64,000 nucleotides of DNA from Chitinophaga nivalis (GCF_025989125.1 NZ_JAPDNR010000001.1:6684087-6748086), one strand, 5' to 3'. Shown: positions 59,201-64,000, counted from the first letter of the stretch. Translations and numbers: made by a program. The notes: generated from the letters alone by a model not told the origin.

Positions 59201-62200
59201 TAGCCAAACTGCAATAATCTGTCGCCCCATATATCAAAATCAGCCTGCCAGCCGGTTAGGCGCTGCGGTAAAGTATCCGGCGTTGTATCGGCTTCTATAT
59301 GCTCATACCGGAGTATATCTACCGGCAAGACATCACTATAATGCTGCATATAGCCGCCGGCTTTACGGGTAAAGCGCAGGCGCAGCCCATCATGGTATTC
59401 CAGCAATAGGGTTACACTTTGCTCCAGGATGGTTTTATCCAGTACGGGTACGCGTACCAGGAATGCCTGGTTCCAATGGTAGTGGGCAGGCAGCCGGCCA
59501 GCATCCAGATGATGGAAGAACCATTCCTGTATCGGTAATAAAGGTACCAGTCCATTCAGCAGCCCCTGTTCTGTTTTTATCCGGTCAGTTGCCTTTTCAG
59601 ATACGGCAATCACCTGGTCATACAACGCTGCAATCGTTCTGTATTTGAAAATATCGTTTATACTCACGTGAATACCCGTACGTTGCCGCAACCGGTTTAC
59701 CAGCTGGATGCTGACAATACTGTCGCCTCCCAACTGGAAAAAGTCGTCCTGTACCCCCACCGAAGCAACCGGTAATCCCAATACCTCTGCATACATCCCA
59801 CACAGCTGCACTTCCGTTTCATTGCGAGGCCCGTGGTATTTTTTGGTACTCACAGACAGTGGATCCGGCAACCGGTTCCGGTCTATTTTACCGTTGCTGG
59901 TCAATGGCAGTGCATCCAGGTATACCAATACTGCCGGTATCATATACTCCGGCAACTGTTCTTTCAGATATGCCTGCAGCTCATCCTGGTTAACCGGAAT
60001 AGCGGTTGTATAATAACCCACCAGGTATTTGCCTTCGCCGGTGGCTGGCGTTTTCGCCAGTACTACCGCCTGTTGTACACCCGGATAAGCCGTTAAACGG
60101 GCTTCTATTTCACCCGGCTCAATACGATAGCCCCGGATCTTTACCTGAAAATCATTACGTCCCATGTATTCCAGGTTACCATCCGGTAAATACCGCACCA
60201 GATCTCCCGTTTTATAAAGATGGGCATACGCACCGGAGGCTTTCTCCGCAGTCGTCTGAAATGGATTTTCAATAAATCGTTCTGCTGTAAGTGCCGGTTG
60301 ATGCAGGTAGCCACGGGAAACACCCACACCACCAATATATAATTCCCCGATAGCACCAGCTGGTAAAGGAATCCCTTCATGATCCAGCACGTACAACCGA
60401 TAATTTTTATAGGCCCTTCCAATAGAGAAACCGGTGACAGTAGTATCTATCAAAAAGCTCATGGCGCCTACCGTTGTTTCTGTAGGGCCATATTCATCGA
60501 TGATGTTATCTGCAAACTGCAGGATGTGCGATACGTGCTGTGGCAATAATTTCTCGCCACCCGCTATCACTACTTTCACCTGCACCGCTGCAGCGGTTTC
60601 ATTATATAGCAGGGCCAGATAAGCAGGCGTTGCTTTTATCAGTTCAATATGATTCCACTCCAGGTGATGTTCATAAGCTGTAATCGCCGTAACCGGTTGT
60701 TCAAAAACAAAAATCGTCTTGCCAAAACATAACGGATACAACGTGGTGGAAACAGATAGGTCGAATGACAGGTTAGACGAGAAATCTACATGATGTATCT
60801 TTGCCGGCAGTGTTTCATGCAGGTTATACAGGTAATTCACTACCCCCGCATGTTCAATCATCACTCCTTTGGGCCGGCCTGTAGTACCACTGGTATAAAT
60901 CACATAGGCCAGCTGTTGCGGGCTATCTGTTGTCTGTAAATTATCTCTGGAAAACTGGTTATACACCGCCTCGTCATCCACATTTAATATATCCGTCTCC
61001 GTTAGTTGTTGCAAAGCAACCTGGTTTTGGGCATCCGTGAGTATAACACTGGTCCGGATATCGGCCAGGATATATACAATCCGTTCTTCCGGATAGGCAG
61101 GATCGACAGGCACATAGGCGCCGCCTGCTTTCAGCACGGCCAGAATCGCCATCAGCATATACGCGGATCTGTCCATACACACCGCAATGAGATCATCGGG
61201 TTGAATGGCATACCTGGCTTGTAAATACGCCGCCAGCTGATTGGCTTTTTTGTTTAACTCAAAATACGTCAGTTCTCTTTCGCCGCAGACAATAGCCGTC
61301 TGTAAAGGTAGCTGTAGCACCTGTGCTTCAAATAACCGGTGAATCAGCTGGTCTGCCGGATAAGCCGCAGCCGGCGTACTACTGCCGTGCATCAACGCCT
61401 CCTGTTGCTCCTCATCCAGGTATAACCACTTGTCGGAAGTGATATCTACATCTGCCAGTAACTGATCCAACATCACAGAGATGCTTTGTAACACTTGCCG
61501 GATCATGGTTTCCGGGAACAGTTCGCCGGCATATTTCAACCGGAATATAATTTGACCGGCGCGCTCAAAAGCGATAACCGCCAACGGATAATCCAGTTTT
61601 TCTTCACCCGGGCTGAAAACAATCGCCAGCTCCTGGCTATCCAGCGCGCCGGCTGTTACCGGGTAATTCTCATACACAAAGAGACTGTTAAATAAACGTT
61701 CTCCTCTTTCCTGTAATCTGGCGAGATGGATATGACTTCTGATATTGATGTCATTGATATGCTCCTGCAACGTCCGAATAGCGGTTATTACCGGTCCGGT
61801 GGTATGTGTTACGATCACGGGCAGGGTGTTGATATATAACCCTACCGACTGCTCAATACCATCCACCGGCAGCGTACGACCGGATAAAGTCATACCTGAT
61901 ACGGTGATACGACTGTTACCATACACACTCAATTGTTTATGCCAGAGATAATGTAAGATGGCATTTATGGTAACCTGGTGCGTAGCAGCGAACGTTTTCA
62001 GCTGCTGACAACGATCTGCCGCGATCAACAGGGATTGTTCCTGCGGTTGCCGGATATGCCGGTAATCAGACAGTTGAATATGTCGTTGCTCCCGGTACAG
62101 CAAACTACTCAGTTCTTCCCGCGTATCCAGTTGCTGTACATAAGCCTGCCAGTAAGCCAGATCATCATTCCGATGCTGTTGCTGATATTGCTGTGCGGCG

Positions 62201-64000
62201 GGATAGCTGCTTTCCGGCAATACCTGTACCGGTAATCCTTTGCATAAGCGCAGGTATATATCATGTATATCACCCAATAACAGCGGCAAACTCCAGCCAT
62301 CGAGGATAGCATGATGATGGCTGAACAAACAGTAATAGTTATTTTCAGCCCGTTTCACCAGATAGATATGAAACAGTTGGCCAGCAGATAAATCAAATAC
62401 TTCCTGTTTATCGGCAGCTGCCAGTGTCCGGATAAAATGTTCCTGCGCGACATTATCCAGCTGGCTGATATCGTGGTAGCGCCAATCCGGCGTACCTGAT
62501 TTATCTATGATCTGTACCAGTTCTTCTTCCCAGGCGAACCGAAGCCGCAACACACTGTATTTTGCCTGTGCATATTGCCATGCCTGTTCCAGGTGTATCA
62601 CCTGCAGCGTATTATGGTATTCCCATTTCAGCTGTAACCGGTAGGCATCATCTACCGTTCCCTGATTTAAAGCGTGGTAAATAAATCCTGCCTGCAGGCT
62701 ATTCGCTAAATAAACCCCCGTTATTTCCCGGTCCTGTTGTAGTCCGTTTAAATATTTTGGAGAGATGATATGATCCACATCACTAACCGTGAGATAACTC
62801 CGCCCTGCCGTGTGCAATGCCGTGATAAGACGGATTAAGGCGGCTTTATATTCCAATGCCAAAGCAGTGAGGTCAGCGGATGACAATTTACCGGATATAC
62901 TAAACTGCAGACGGCCGGAAAGTACGACGCCATTTATACTTAACAAGGCAGTATGCTGATTGGCGGCGCCTACGGTTGTACCACTGTGCTCACCTGTAAT
63001 AAACCAACCTGTCGGGGTAGCTGTCTGCTGTTGTTCAAACTGACCGAGATAGTTAAAACTGATCACCGGTAAAGCAACAGCTGTATAACCGATCAAGGCG
63101 CCATACCCGATGCCATGTTGCGGCACCGCACGCAACATTTCTTTTACGCCGGTTAAAGTAGTCGTACCGGCTGTCTCATTCACCAACTTCACTGGATACA
63201 TGGTCGTAAACCAGCCGACCGTGCGGGTTACATCCACTTGTGCAGATAAGTCTTCGCGACCATGGCTTTCCAGCAGCACATAATGACTGCTGCTTCCTGT
63301 CAGGACCGGCAACGCCTGCCCCAATGCAGCCAGCAGGATATCCTGTACTTCTGTATTGTAAACCTGGTTACAGGCACGCAATAGCCCGTCTGTAGCAGCG
63401 CCATCGAGCTCAAAAGCCGTATAGCCGGTTTCGTTAGCCAGGCGGGTATGCAGGATCGCGTTGCTATCCGGCACACCGGCAATCACCTGCGACCAATACG
63501 CCTTTTCTTCCGGTGTATGGATACTTAATACTTCGTGTGTCCATTGGCGATAGCTGGTGCCTTTTTCTGTTGTAACGGCCTCGCTGCCATCAGACAGGCG
63601 CTGGTAGTACTGTTCCAGGTCTGCACACAGAATACGCCAGCTGACGGTATCTATCAACAGGTGATGGGCCGCGATGAAGATACGCGCACTATTATCCGTG
63701 TAACCTGTCAGGTAGCCGATTTGCAGCAGTTTATCGCCGAAGATATCAAAGTCTTGTTGCCAGCTGGTTAATGCAGCTCCCAGATCCGGCACAAGACGTA
63801 TATCCATTACCGGTATCGTAACCGTTGCCGGTACCGCTCCGTAATACTGTACGTACCCCTGATCCGTTTTGTGGTAACGTAGCCGTAACCCATCGTGATA
63901 ATGGAGTAACTGTAATACGGCCGCTTCCAGCAGTGTTATATCCAACACTGGTACCTGTATCAGGAAAGATTGATTCCAGTGATGATAATCCGGGAACAGG
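40270..64000 (-). CDS. Giant non-ribosomal peptide synthetase, six full modules plus terminal TE, 5' end beyond window
   Basis: The frame is open from the right edge to the stop at 40270, over 7,900 residues. The first in-window possible start (GTG at 63948) lies inside a domain whose conserved upstream part (HHWNQSFLI) is also in frame, so the gene continues beyond base 64000. Domain order is E (partial), C-A-T-E, C-A-T, C-A-T, C-A-T-E, C-A-T, C-A-T-TE. Each adenylation domain has YTSGTTG, GYGPTE/EYGPTE-type A5 and NGK(L/I/P)DR or SGKVDR; each carrier has LGG(D/N)S. Condensation domains after an E have SHHHA(I)xDGWS and LANSLQEGFIYHAL (D-donor type); the others have HHIA(F/Y)DGWS and LSFAQERLWFI (L-donor type). 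So the assembly order is self-consistent. The product is at least seven residues, released by the TE as a linear or cyclic peptide. Upstream modules and tailoring genes are outside the window. Confidence 0.97.
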   Translation of the reverse strand, partial: LFPDYHHWNQSFLIQVPVLDITLLEAAVLQLLHYHDGLRLRYHKTDQGYVQYYGAVPATVTIPVMDIRLVPDLGAALTSWQQDFDIFGDKLLQIGYLTGYTDNSARIFIAAHHLLIDTVSWRILCADLEQYYQRLSDGSEAVTTEKGTSYRQWTHEVLSIHTPEEKAYWSQVIAGVPDSNAILHTRLANETGYTAFELDGAATDGLLRACNQVYNTEVQDILLAALGQALPVLTGSSSHYVLLESHGREDLSAQVDVTRTVGWFTTMYPVKLVNETAGTTTLTGVKEMLRAVPQHGIGYGALIGYTAVALPVISFNYLGQFEQQQTATPTGWFITGEHSGTTVGAANQHTALLSINGVVLSGRLQFSISGKLSSADLTALALEYKAALIRLITALHTAGRSYLTVSDVDHIISPKYLNGLQQDREITGVYLANSLQAGFIYHALNQGTVDDAYRLQLKWEYHNTLQVIHLEQAWQYAQAKYSVLRLRFAWEEELVQIIDKSGTPDWRYHDISQLDNVAQEHFIRTLAAADKQEVFDLSAGQLFHIYLVKRAENNYYCLFSHHHAILDGWSLPLLLGDIHDIYLRLCKGLPVQVLPESSYPAAQQYQQQHRNDDLAYWQAYVQQLDTREELSSLLYREQRHIQLSDYRHIRQPQEQSLLIAADRCQQLKTFAATHQVTINAILHYLWHKQLSVYGNSRITVSGMTLSGRTLPVDGIEQSVGLYINTLPVIVTHTTGPVITAIRTLQEHINDINIRSHIHLARLQERGERLFNSLFVYENYPVTAGALDSQELAIVFSPGEEKLDYPLAVIAFERAGQIIFRLKYAGELFPETMIRQVLQSISVMLDQLLADVDITSDKWLYLDEEQQEALMHGSSTPAAAYPADQLIHRLFEAQVLQLPLQTAIVCGERELTYFELNKKANQLAAYLQARYAIQPDDLIAVCMDRSAYMLMAILAVLKAGGAYVPVDPAYPEERIVYILADIRTSVILTDAQNQVALQQLTETDILNVDDEAVYNQFSRDNLQTTDSPQQLAYVIYTSGTTGRPKGVMIEHAGVVNYLYNLHETLPAKIHHVDFSSNLSFDLSVSTTLYPLCFGKTIFVFEQPVTAITAYEHHLEWNHIELIKATPAYLALLYNETAAAVQVKVVIAGGEKLLPQHVSHILQFADNIIDEYGPTETTVGAMSFLIDTTVTGFSIGRAYKNYRLYVLDHEGIPLPAGAIGELYIGGVGVSRGYLHQPALTAERFIENPFQTTAEKASGAYAHLYKTGDLVRYLPDGNLEYMGRNDFQVKIRGYRIEPGEIEARLTAYPGVQQAVVLAKTPATGEGKYLVGYYTTAIPVNQDELQAYLKEQLPEYMIPAVLVYLDALPLTSNGKIDRNRLPDPLSVSTKKYHGPRNETEVQLCGMYAEVLGLPVASVGVQDDFFQLGGDSIVSIQLVNRLRQRTGIHVSINDIFKYRTIAALYDQVIAVSEKATDRIKTEQGLLNGLVPLLPIQEWFFHHLDAGRLPAHYHWNQAFLVRVPVLDKTILEQSVTLLLEYHDGLRLRFTRKAGGYMQHYSDVLPVDILRYEHIEADTTPDTLPQRLTGWQADFDIWGDRLLQFGYLEGYADGSARIFMAFHHLIIDAVSWRIVVEDLETIYQYLTTHGAPPQAWQILGEKGSSYRQWINEVKGYALSATPEEKIYWTQVTTGVPENNAVLAAMAITATHFANLSLTQEQTVLLLRDSHQIYHTQINDILLSALAMALHMLTGRSTHHILLDSHGRVALSPTLDIAHTVGWFTAMYPIAITAVPGEIGDTITHVKEMLRAIPQQGIGYGALLGYMPADLPRIAFNYLGQFDQQDTAGQAAWVITGENAGLSVATANQDHTLLNINGVIMQGQLQFSVSGNLPAAWLTALATAWHDALTDMIGYLQGVPRSYLTASDTGHIISRHYLDLLQREREVAAVYLANSLQEGFIYHALIQGAVDDAYRVQLRWTYHQPIQADKLQQAWQYAQERYSVLRLRFAWEETLVQIIDKQGISGWRYIDISAQTITAQETYIQALLDSDRSEGFDLAAGHLFRVYLIKCGEAHYHCLFSHHHAIMDGWSMPLLWVYIHEVYLQLSKGIAVSVVPDNSYEEAQQYLQEHRADNQDYWQQYLHSLTDTEDLSSLLKATARTVQLAAYRHILQPEECAITLEGERYQRLKAWCAAAGVTMNACLQYCWHRQLRVYGHSDTTVVGMTLSGRTLPIDGIEQSVGLYINTLPVILEHTTGSVLSAIQTLQSHINEVNARSNIRLSTLQRGGERLFSSLFVYENYPVPEDAAGAGALSVTFGEGIEKPDYPLVVIAYEQGTSMRFRLKYAGELFSDTLMQQLLDGIVTMLDQFLDHPDITTAALQYLHPQQYQQVVYDWNTAAVSYPHDKTIHELFEAQVKQTPDHTALVFETVSFTYRTLNERANQLAAWLRTETKIRPDDLVGLCMDRSADIVIAMLAILKAGGAYVPVDPTAPADRIAYILSDIQAKVILTQDVYAHTLAGLTAPKETLIICPDRLELQQLPSDNLPSAATARHLAYVMYTSGTTGYPKGVMIEHHSVNRLICNATFVSISDTDNVLGLSGFSFDGSVLDVYGALLNGASLIVASRAAFLEAGGLSQLITAHHISVFFITTSLFNSLADEQLAHWDSLRYVMTGGEQISLPHVQKFQAANPAVKIINGYGPTECTTFATTCLYEHAIHASGYTIPIGRPITATTVYVLDSAGMPVPPGAVGELHIGGAGVARGYLHQPNLTRERFIPDTFGASTSSQNDRLYKTGDLARFLPDGNLEFIGRNDFQVKIRGYRVEPGETESRLAAHPDIKQAVVVVGTTPDQAHKYLVGYYVADNPLSSQELQAYLGEYLPEYMIPVALIYLATLPLTANGKLDRRALPDPLLTGQQFYQAPENETETQLCHLFGELLGLPETTISREDDFFGLGGNSILAIRLSGRLQQLHTGKISIQHIYASRTIRKLADLLRAGISDTVKIDVASLERPALQPLSFAQERLWFIETFEGGSDVYNIPLILRLRPEVDSHSLLQALQAIVQRHEVLRSLIKTDANGNGYQLVRDSSVYPLEIVTVMADTQELLETSISDAAHHIFKLDEESPIQVQLYTLQPANGATARYISIVIHHIAFDGWSTGILFKELLHYYAYYAAGAIDGEMTSLAPLPALTLQYKDFALWQRSYLSGAVLAQQLAYWKNKLAGYESLYLPTDYPRPARINYAGADSAFVLEETVSEDLRTVARQLEVTMYSLLLSGYFLLLRSYSNQEDIVIGSPVANRHHAELTEMIGFFVNTLVLREQPDPAQLLAEFIQQVGASVTQAQLHQELPFEKLVEALQLSPDTARHPVFQVMFTVQQFAEGATPLQQLFEAYPSAGSKIAKFDLSVMMDDGEAAISGVFNYAVSLFTPATIEAFIGTYITILKQLATLKDIHQRQLRIRDLQYLDTVQYDNWIHHHNATTKNYPADKTLHALFEAQVLRTPDQVAVVYDTISLTYQQLNEQANQLAAYLQTQYAVAPEDLIVLCLNRSAWLPVAILAVLKSGAAYVPVDPFYPEERKAFIITDTCAKVVITETTYVDNIVALSAVAVIPIDETDRYQHYPTTNGEITHDAGQLAYVIYTSGTTGQPKGVMVEHRGVVNLITDLTTRYGFGQDEVVLQLASYVFDAAVEQLWLALLNGYKLLLVPHRIWEDTDHFLALLSEHAVTYIHSTPSLLEQLSFASLPSLRRLNAGGEYLSAALHQRLQAEVPLLINSYGPTETTITVVVNAGDGHHHIGRPVNNITTYVLDRYLTPLPPGAVGELYIGGVGVTRGYLNQPALTAERFLVNPFQTEVEQAAGVNSRLYKTGDLVRYLPDGNLVYMGRNDFQVKIRGYRIELGEIENCLAAYAGVQQAVVVVKTAAGEHPYLAGYYVADTVLNQEDIRAYISASLPEYMVPAILVPLDTFPLTINGKLDRAALPDPLFTTGATREAPADETSRQLSVIYGQVLGLPATEIGVDDDFFRLGGNSILAIRLISQVNQVCGSRLSVRHVFTSKTIRQLATLLRTGVEDEVRITTTVVNRPEEQVLSFAQERLWFIMAYEGGNAAYNIPVVLKLRAVADTDRLLRALRAIVHRHEVLRSLIKTDEQGRGYQEVIDDNVQPLPIAEHIVYTQTTLDEQVAAAINHVFDLENTYPVQVQLYTLHTTAGDTERYISIVFHHIAFDGWSTGILIKELFRYYTAGADDNLPTPLPLQYKDFALWQRNYLTGAVLERQLTYWKDTLAGYTPLYLPLDHPRPAQISYAGADRLFTLDKAVSEDLRTVARELQVSMFSLLLSGYYLLLRSYSHQDDIVVGSPVANRHHRETADLIGFFVNTLVLREQVDGNQRLVDFIQAIGAAVVAAQLHQDLPFEKLVDALQPEPDTSRHPLFQVVFTMQQTATGSSGLQEWFEPYQAAANSVAKFDLTTGMDDNGDVISGVFNYATALFEPATIDAYIHTYQLILTQLAGLKDNDRQQQRISDLYYLDTIAYTEVITHWNDTTKLYNTTTTIHALFATQALRLPDVTAIICEGQQLTYGELHTQSDRLAAYLQQQYAIVPDDLIVLCLDRSVYMLVAMLGVWKAGGAYVPVSPAYPEERKAFIIQDTATKVVLTDAANVAALQALAPAVVQVDDRTWYKDFAAPPVIVEAHHLAYVIYTSGTTGNPKGVMVPHQGVINLITALIPLHQLDQHQHIGCYSNYVFDAFVYEAFPALCNGNTLYLYSEDIRTALPELVAYIAAHDIAVSFIPPALLPAFLSYDPALQLIYTGGERLPELPDYHFKGTLLNEYGPTEATVCATVHPYQPGDSSAVIGRPIANTTLYVLDAHLVPVPVGGVGELYIGGAGVTRGYLHLPALTAERFIRDPFNAEERLLYRTGDLVRYLPDGNLEYIGRNDFQLKIRGYRIEAGEIESRLTAYPGITQAVVTVHDSKYLIGYYVSALPIVEQDLLAYLGAYLPDYMIPAVLQYLSALPLTASGKVDRSALPIPLFTDDTPYQAPAHEIEIQLCTIYAEVLGLPVTAVGVQDDFFRLGGDSIVSIQLVSRIRQRTGLQVSVKDIFKHRTIAALYQQVIAKAGANTLLLQTEQGLLTGEVPLLPVQSWFFHQIDAGLLPAYHHWNQSFLIRVPVLDIALLKAAVLQLLHYHDGLRLRYKQTTTGYVQYYGEMPADIHIPVLDIRTTPDLSAVLTKWQSDFDLFGDTLLRIGYLEGYADGSARIYLAAHHLLIDTVSWRIISTDLEQFYEQQATQKILPVTKGTSYRQWAHEVLQLQAPEETAYWTAVTAGVAASNAVLQARAINHKYQAAFELDIHHTGLLLRSCHQAYNTEINDMLLTALALALSALTGRSSHHILLEGHGREDLSAAIDITRTTGWFTTMYPVAVDSTGDWQSALVSIKEMLRAIPHRGIGYGALIGYAAVALPGISFNYLGQFDQQETADKEGWTITGENSGVSIAASNQDHTLLSITGVVLEGQLRMSCTGYWPLADLAALATAYEESLRGLITSLSTATRSYLTVSDIDFIISQKYLNRLQQEQEISGVYLANSLQEGFIYHALNQGTIDDAYRVQIKWEYRNTLDVASLKKAWQLIQEQYSALRLRFRWEEELVQVVDKTGDTDWRYRDISQLPPSAQDAFINELAATDRQEVFDLAAGNLFRVYLLKRATNHYYCLFSHHHAILDGWSMPLLLGNIHAVYLRLRKGEQVTVQRERSYEAAQQYLQQHRTEHQAYWTAYVAQLTTKEDLSSWLPAGQRHRKLAEYRHILQPAEQVWSVTGERYHQLKKWCAQYGVTINAVLQYLWHKQLSIYSNSDTTITGMTLSGRTLPIDDIEQSVGLYINTLPVIMTHTESTVVAAVQTLQAHINDVNIRSNMSLGNLQQAGERLFSSLFVYENYPVPAGTGDSSELSVVFGGGVEKLDYPLAVVAYEAGTTVTLRLKYAAELFGEPLIQQVLQGMQVLLEQVLDTPELPVTQLSYLSRDQYQALIEHGNDTACDYPATTIHQLFEAQVTRTPDRIALVDATQHFTYHTLNEKANQLAAYLQQKQQVKPGDPVVLCLDRTADILISVLAVLKAGAAFVPADPAYPAARINWMVADTQTRIILTHTAHLPALTEVADTYDVTLIAVDDLSLAAYPVENTEHTGKPEDMAYIIYTSGTTGKPKGVMIAHDGVVNLITTLIPVHQLALHTHVGCYSNYVFDAFVYEVFPPLCNGNTLYLYTNEQRTNPAELAAYIATQGITVSFIPPAILTTFLQYEAGLQLIFTGGDQLPDLSGSNFTGTVINEYGPTETTVCATLHHYTSGSSRANIGRPIANTVVYVLDEHLIPVPPGAAGELYIGGAGVAIGYLHLPELTAARFLPDPFRQDGSRLYKTGDLVRYLPDGNLEYIGRNDVQVKINGYRIEPGETESCLSACPGISQAVVLVKEQPENGHKYLVGYYVADAPLDHDQLLRDLSRVLPDYMLPAVLVPLAAIPLTANGKPDRQALPDPLFTNQATYQAPRNETEILLCQIYSEVLGLPLSDISTTDDFFRLGGNSILAIRLVSRLNTLPGIHLQIAHIFTARTIRQLADQLIAGVGEAVVIAAPEVTQPEQQLLSFAQERLWFISVYEGSSDAYNIPLVAAILPDTDISALVLALRAVVHRHEVLRSLIKTTAAGSAYQVVMDDTLFPLLVEMITVDTPEKLEAILATAVHHRFNLETEYPIRAGIYVVDTGTGKPAAYITMVLHHIAYDGWSAEILMKELWQYYAYYHHAAAVQETPPLPPLPLQYRDFALWQRQYLTGVVLDRQLAYWKKKMADYEPLILPTDKPRPFHVSYAGADAVFLLNKTVSAALREVAADLNVSMYSLLLSGYYLLLRCFSHQEDIVIGSPVANRHHSELTGIIGFFVNMLVLREEVQAAQPLKDFIQQVGSSVITAQLYQDLPFEKLVEALAPEPDTSRHPVFQVTFSVQHFGDNSSDTQPLFAFHPVKEQNTVARFDLSVTLDDSGEQIYGTFNYATGLFEAATIQALMDTYTVILEQFAALQQANNHPCIKDLYYLEPAQYSRMVYDRNATAVAYPRDKTVQALFEEQAVLAPDQIAVIYETTQLTYRELNEKANQLAAYLQSRYRIQPDELIVLCLDRSLHLLVAILGVLKSGAAYVPVDPAYPQDRIAYVLADTGAKVVITDNQHEPMIWEAAGRLEIGVFTLDDPAQEELLALYPAGNPSTAVTARHLAYVMYTSGTTGHPKGVMVAHHSINRLVKNVDYVRFEPADKVLGMASYAFDGSVFDIFGALLNGATLILATKHVFLDITALNRLMDTYGITISFMTTSLFHTLVEEQLPALRDFRYVVAGGEQISYPHVNRFLEQYPAVKLVNGYGPTESTTFAVTCLCNDYRQPLSGIIPIGYPIANTTAYVLDRYLQPLPQGAIGELYLGGDGVARGYLHLPELTRERFIRNPFQTAAEVAAEVNDRLYKTGDLVKYLPDGALEYIGRSDFQVKIRGYRIEPAETENCLLAYPGVKHAVVVVQETGGDNGRYLLAYYVADMPLEETAILEHAARYLPEYMLPAALVYLPQLPLTENGKLDRRALPGITLAGSVYEAPANKTETRLCRVCAEVLGVPVAQVGVLDNFFALGGDSIMAVRLTKRINTHFLTDIRIVDIFVAANIRELAAQLHTGDGKEKILMKLNDTFDQPKLFMVHPGNSGCEVYTGLAGALATHYSCYGVDSYNLYHTDQITDIRALAAYYLTALEAIQPAGSYQLLGWSMGGQVALEMAAILEEKGHTGITVYLLDTILHDAHLLNMQEGLTTEMTQLAGITDAATQAAFHERAVLAFTERQLLAQTLTTALKHTQIVLCKAMLRDERLKGEKLEQYNDYIIGLPYNNVDTVVATRQQIRVIAMPHHTHGNMLEDITDLLGVLIQP
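44200..47415 (-). other. NRPS module 5: C(D-type)-A-T, probably same residue as module 4
   Basis: SHHHAILDGWS lies near 46920, A3 near 45500 and carrier LGGNSI near 44375. The code reads DAYFFGEVCK, one change from module 4, and the whole core of the two adenylation domains is alike (CYSNYVFDAFVYE, FIPPA, NEYGPTE). So the same or a very similar amino acid is expected, here in the L form. Confidence 0.8.
47415..51800 (-). other. NRPS module 4: C(L-type)-A-T-E, D-residue of uncertain identity
   Basis: FHHIAFDGWS lies near 51380, A3 near 49955, carrier LGGDSI near 48850 and epimerase HHLLIDTVSW near 48265 with an intact EGHGRE. The code reads DAYFYGEVCK, a large hydrophobic or aromatic type without a close known match. 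Nearly the same code occurs in module 5. Confidence 0.8.
51800..55000 (-). other. NRPS module 3: C(L-type)-A-T, substrate uncertain
   Basis: IHHIAFDGWS lies near 54580, A3 near 53115 and carrier LGGNSI near 51970. The code reads roughly DAEHNGSITK. Acidic Glu at the third position and GS in the middle recall codes for basic residues such as Lys or Orn, but there is no close match. The A8 motif has RIELGE in place of RIEPGE. Confidence 0.75.
55000..58260 (-). other. NRPS module 2: C(D-type)-A-T, predicted branched aliphatic
   Basis: SHHHAIMDGWS lies near 57770, A3 near 56340 and carrier LGGNSI near 55170. The code reads DGLFMGGTFK, and the GGTFK end is shared with Val-type codes such as DAFWIGGTFK. 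Val, Ile or a related residue is likely. Boundaries are approximate. Confidence 0.8.
58260..62800 (-). other. NRPS module 1: C(D-type)-A-T-E, predicted D-Asn
   Basis: The condensation motif SHHHAILDGWS is near 62310, the A3 core near 60890, the carrier LGGDSI near 59730 and the epimerase HHLIIDAVSW near 59140. The specificity code read by alignment to GrsA is DLSKIGEVGK, one or two conservative changes from the known Asn code DLTKLGEVGK. The epimerase has DSHGRV where EGHGRE is expected. Boundaries are approximate. Confidence 0.85.
62800..64000 (-). other. NRPS: epimerization domain of the preceding module (partial)
   Basis: Standard E motifs are present in order: HHLLIDTVSWR (63631-63670 region), DILLAALG, ESHGRE, RTVGWFTTMYPV, GIGYG and FNYLGQF. 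The carrier and adenylation domains it belongs to lie beyond the window. It implies that the residue before Asn is D-configured. Confidence 0.9.

Noticed and set aside
40249..64000. Many frames of 60-380 codons on the plus strand opposite the NRPS
   Set aside because: All are antisense shadows of repeated NRPS domains; the same shadows recur at each module.

Overview
The window looks like a chromosomal segment of a Chitinophaga-type member of the Bacteroidota. The reasons are two secreted proteins with C-terminal type IX secretion (T9SS) sorting domains, several upstream matches to the Bacteroidota -7 promoter element TAnnTTTG, small precursors with LSRxxMKxxxGG-type leaders, a C39-like/VKOR/thioredoxin fusion, and a very large NRPS. 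The genus is an inference from general knowledge; no database was searched.

Layout. (1) 0.4-6.1 kb holds a candidate peptide-maturation locus. It has two tandem paralogous precursors with a Cys-rich block and a Pro/Thr/Ser-rich tail, a C39-like/VKOR/DsbA-like membrane protein, a sulfotransferase with an adjacent APS kinase, and a prolyl-4-hydroxylase-type 2OG-Fe(II) oxygenase. The N-terminal domain of the oxygenase matches the C39-like domain of the membrane protein. (2) 6.1-15 kb carries an S41 peptidase, a 21-bp minisatellite, a flavin monooxygenase, a KAS III-like ketosynthase, an SDR reductase with a truncated copy of itself, a zinc alcohol dehydrogenase and a thioredoxin-like protein. 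(3) 15-27 kb is mostly ordinary metabolism and regulation: LysR, adenosine deaminase, Crp/Fnr-type regulator, a TolC/HlyD/MFS efflux operon with a divergent AraC regulator, a DUF1963 protein, a second AraC and a PEBP protein. (4) 27.2-31.5 kb is visibly AT-rich. It encodes a sigma-factor-like protein with an extra HTH and a protein with two DUF262 domains, a pair that may be a defence or otherwise acquired module. (5) 31.5-40.2 kb has a UbiA prenyltransferase, a hybrid histidine kinase, two T9SS cargo proteins, a decayed gene, and two adjacent double-glycine-leader peptides. Their cores have exactly the cysteine spacing of invertebrate CS-alpha-beta defensins. (6) 40.27 kb to the right edge is one NRPS gene on the minus strand, open at its 5' end. 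It reads E-[C-A-T-E]-[C-A-T]-[C-A-T]-[C-A-T-E]-[C-A-T]-[C-A-T-TE].

How the parts may work together. In locus 1 the shared N-terminal domain suggests that the oxygenase and the membrane oxidoreductase are brought to the same leader peptides. Proline hydroxylation, sulfation using locally made PAPS, and disulfide formation are the inferred modifications. The defensin-like peptides at 39.6-40.2 kb have no processing enzyme next to them and could use the C39-like/VKOR/DsbA protein 37 kb away. The NRPS is internally coherent: every condensation domain after an epimerization domain is of the D-accepting type and the others are L-type. The last six residues are predicted as D-Asn, branched aliphatic, uncertain, D-X, X, branched aliphatic, then release by the thioesterase. 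Substrate assignments come from hand-read specificity codes and are tentative except Asn.
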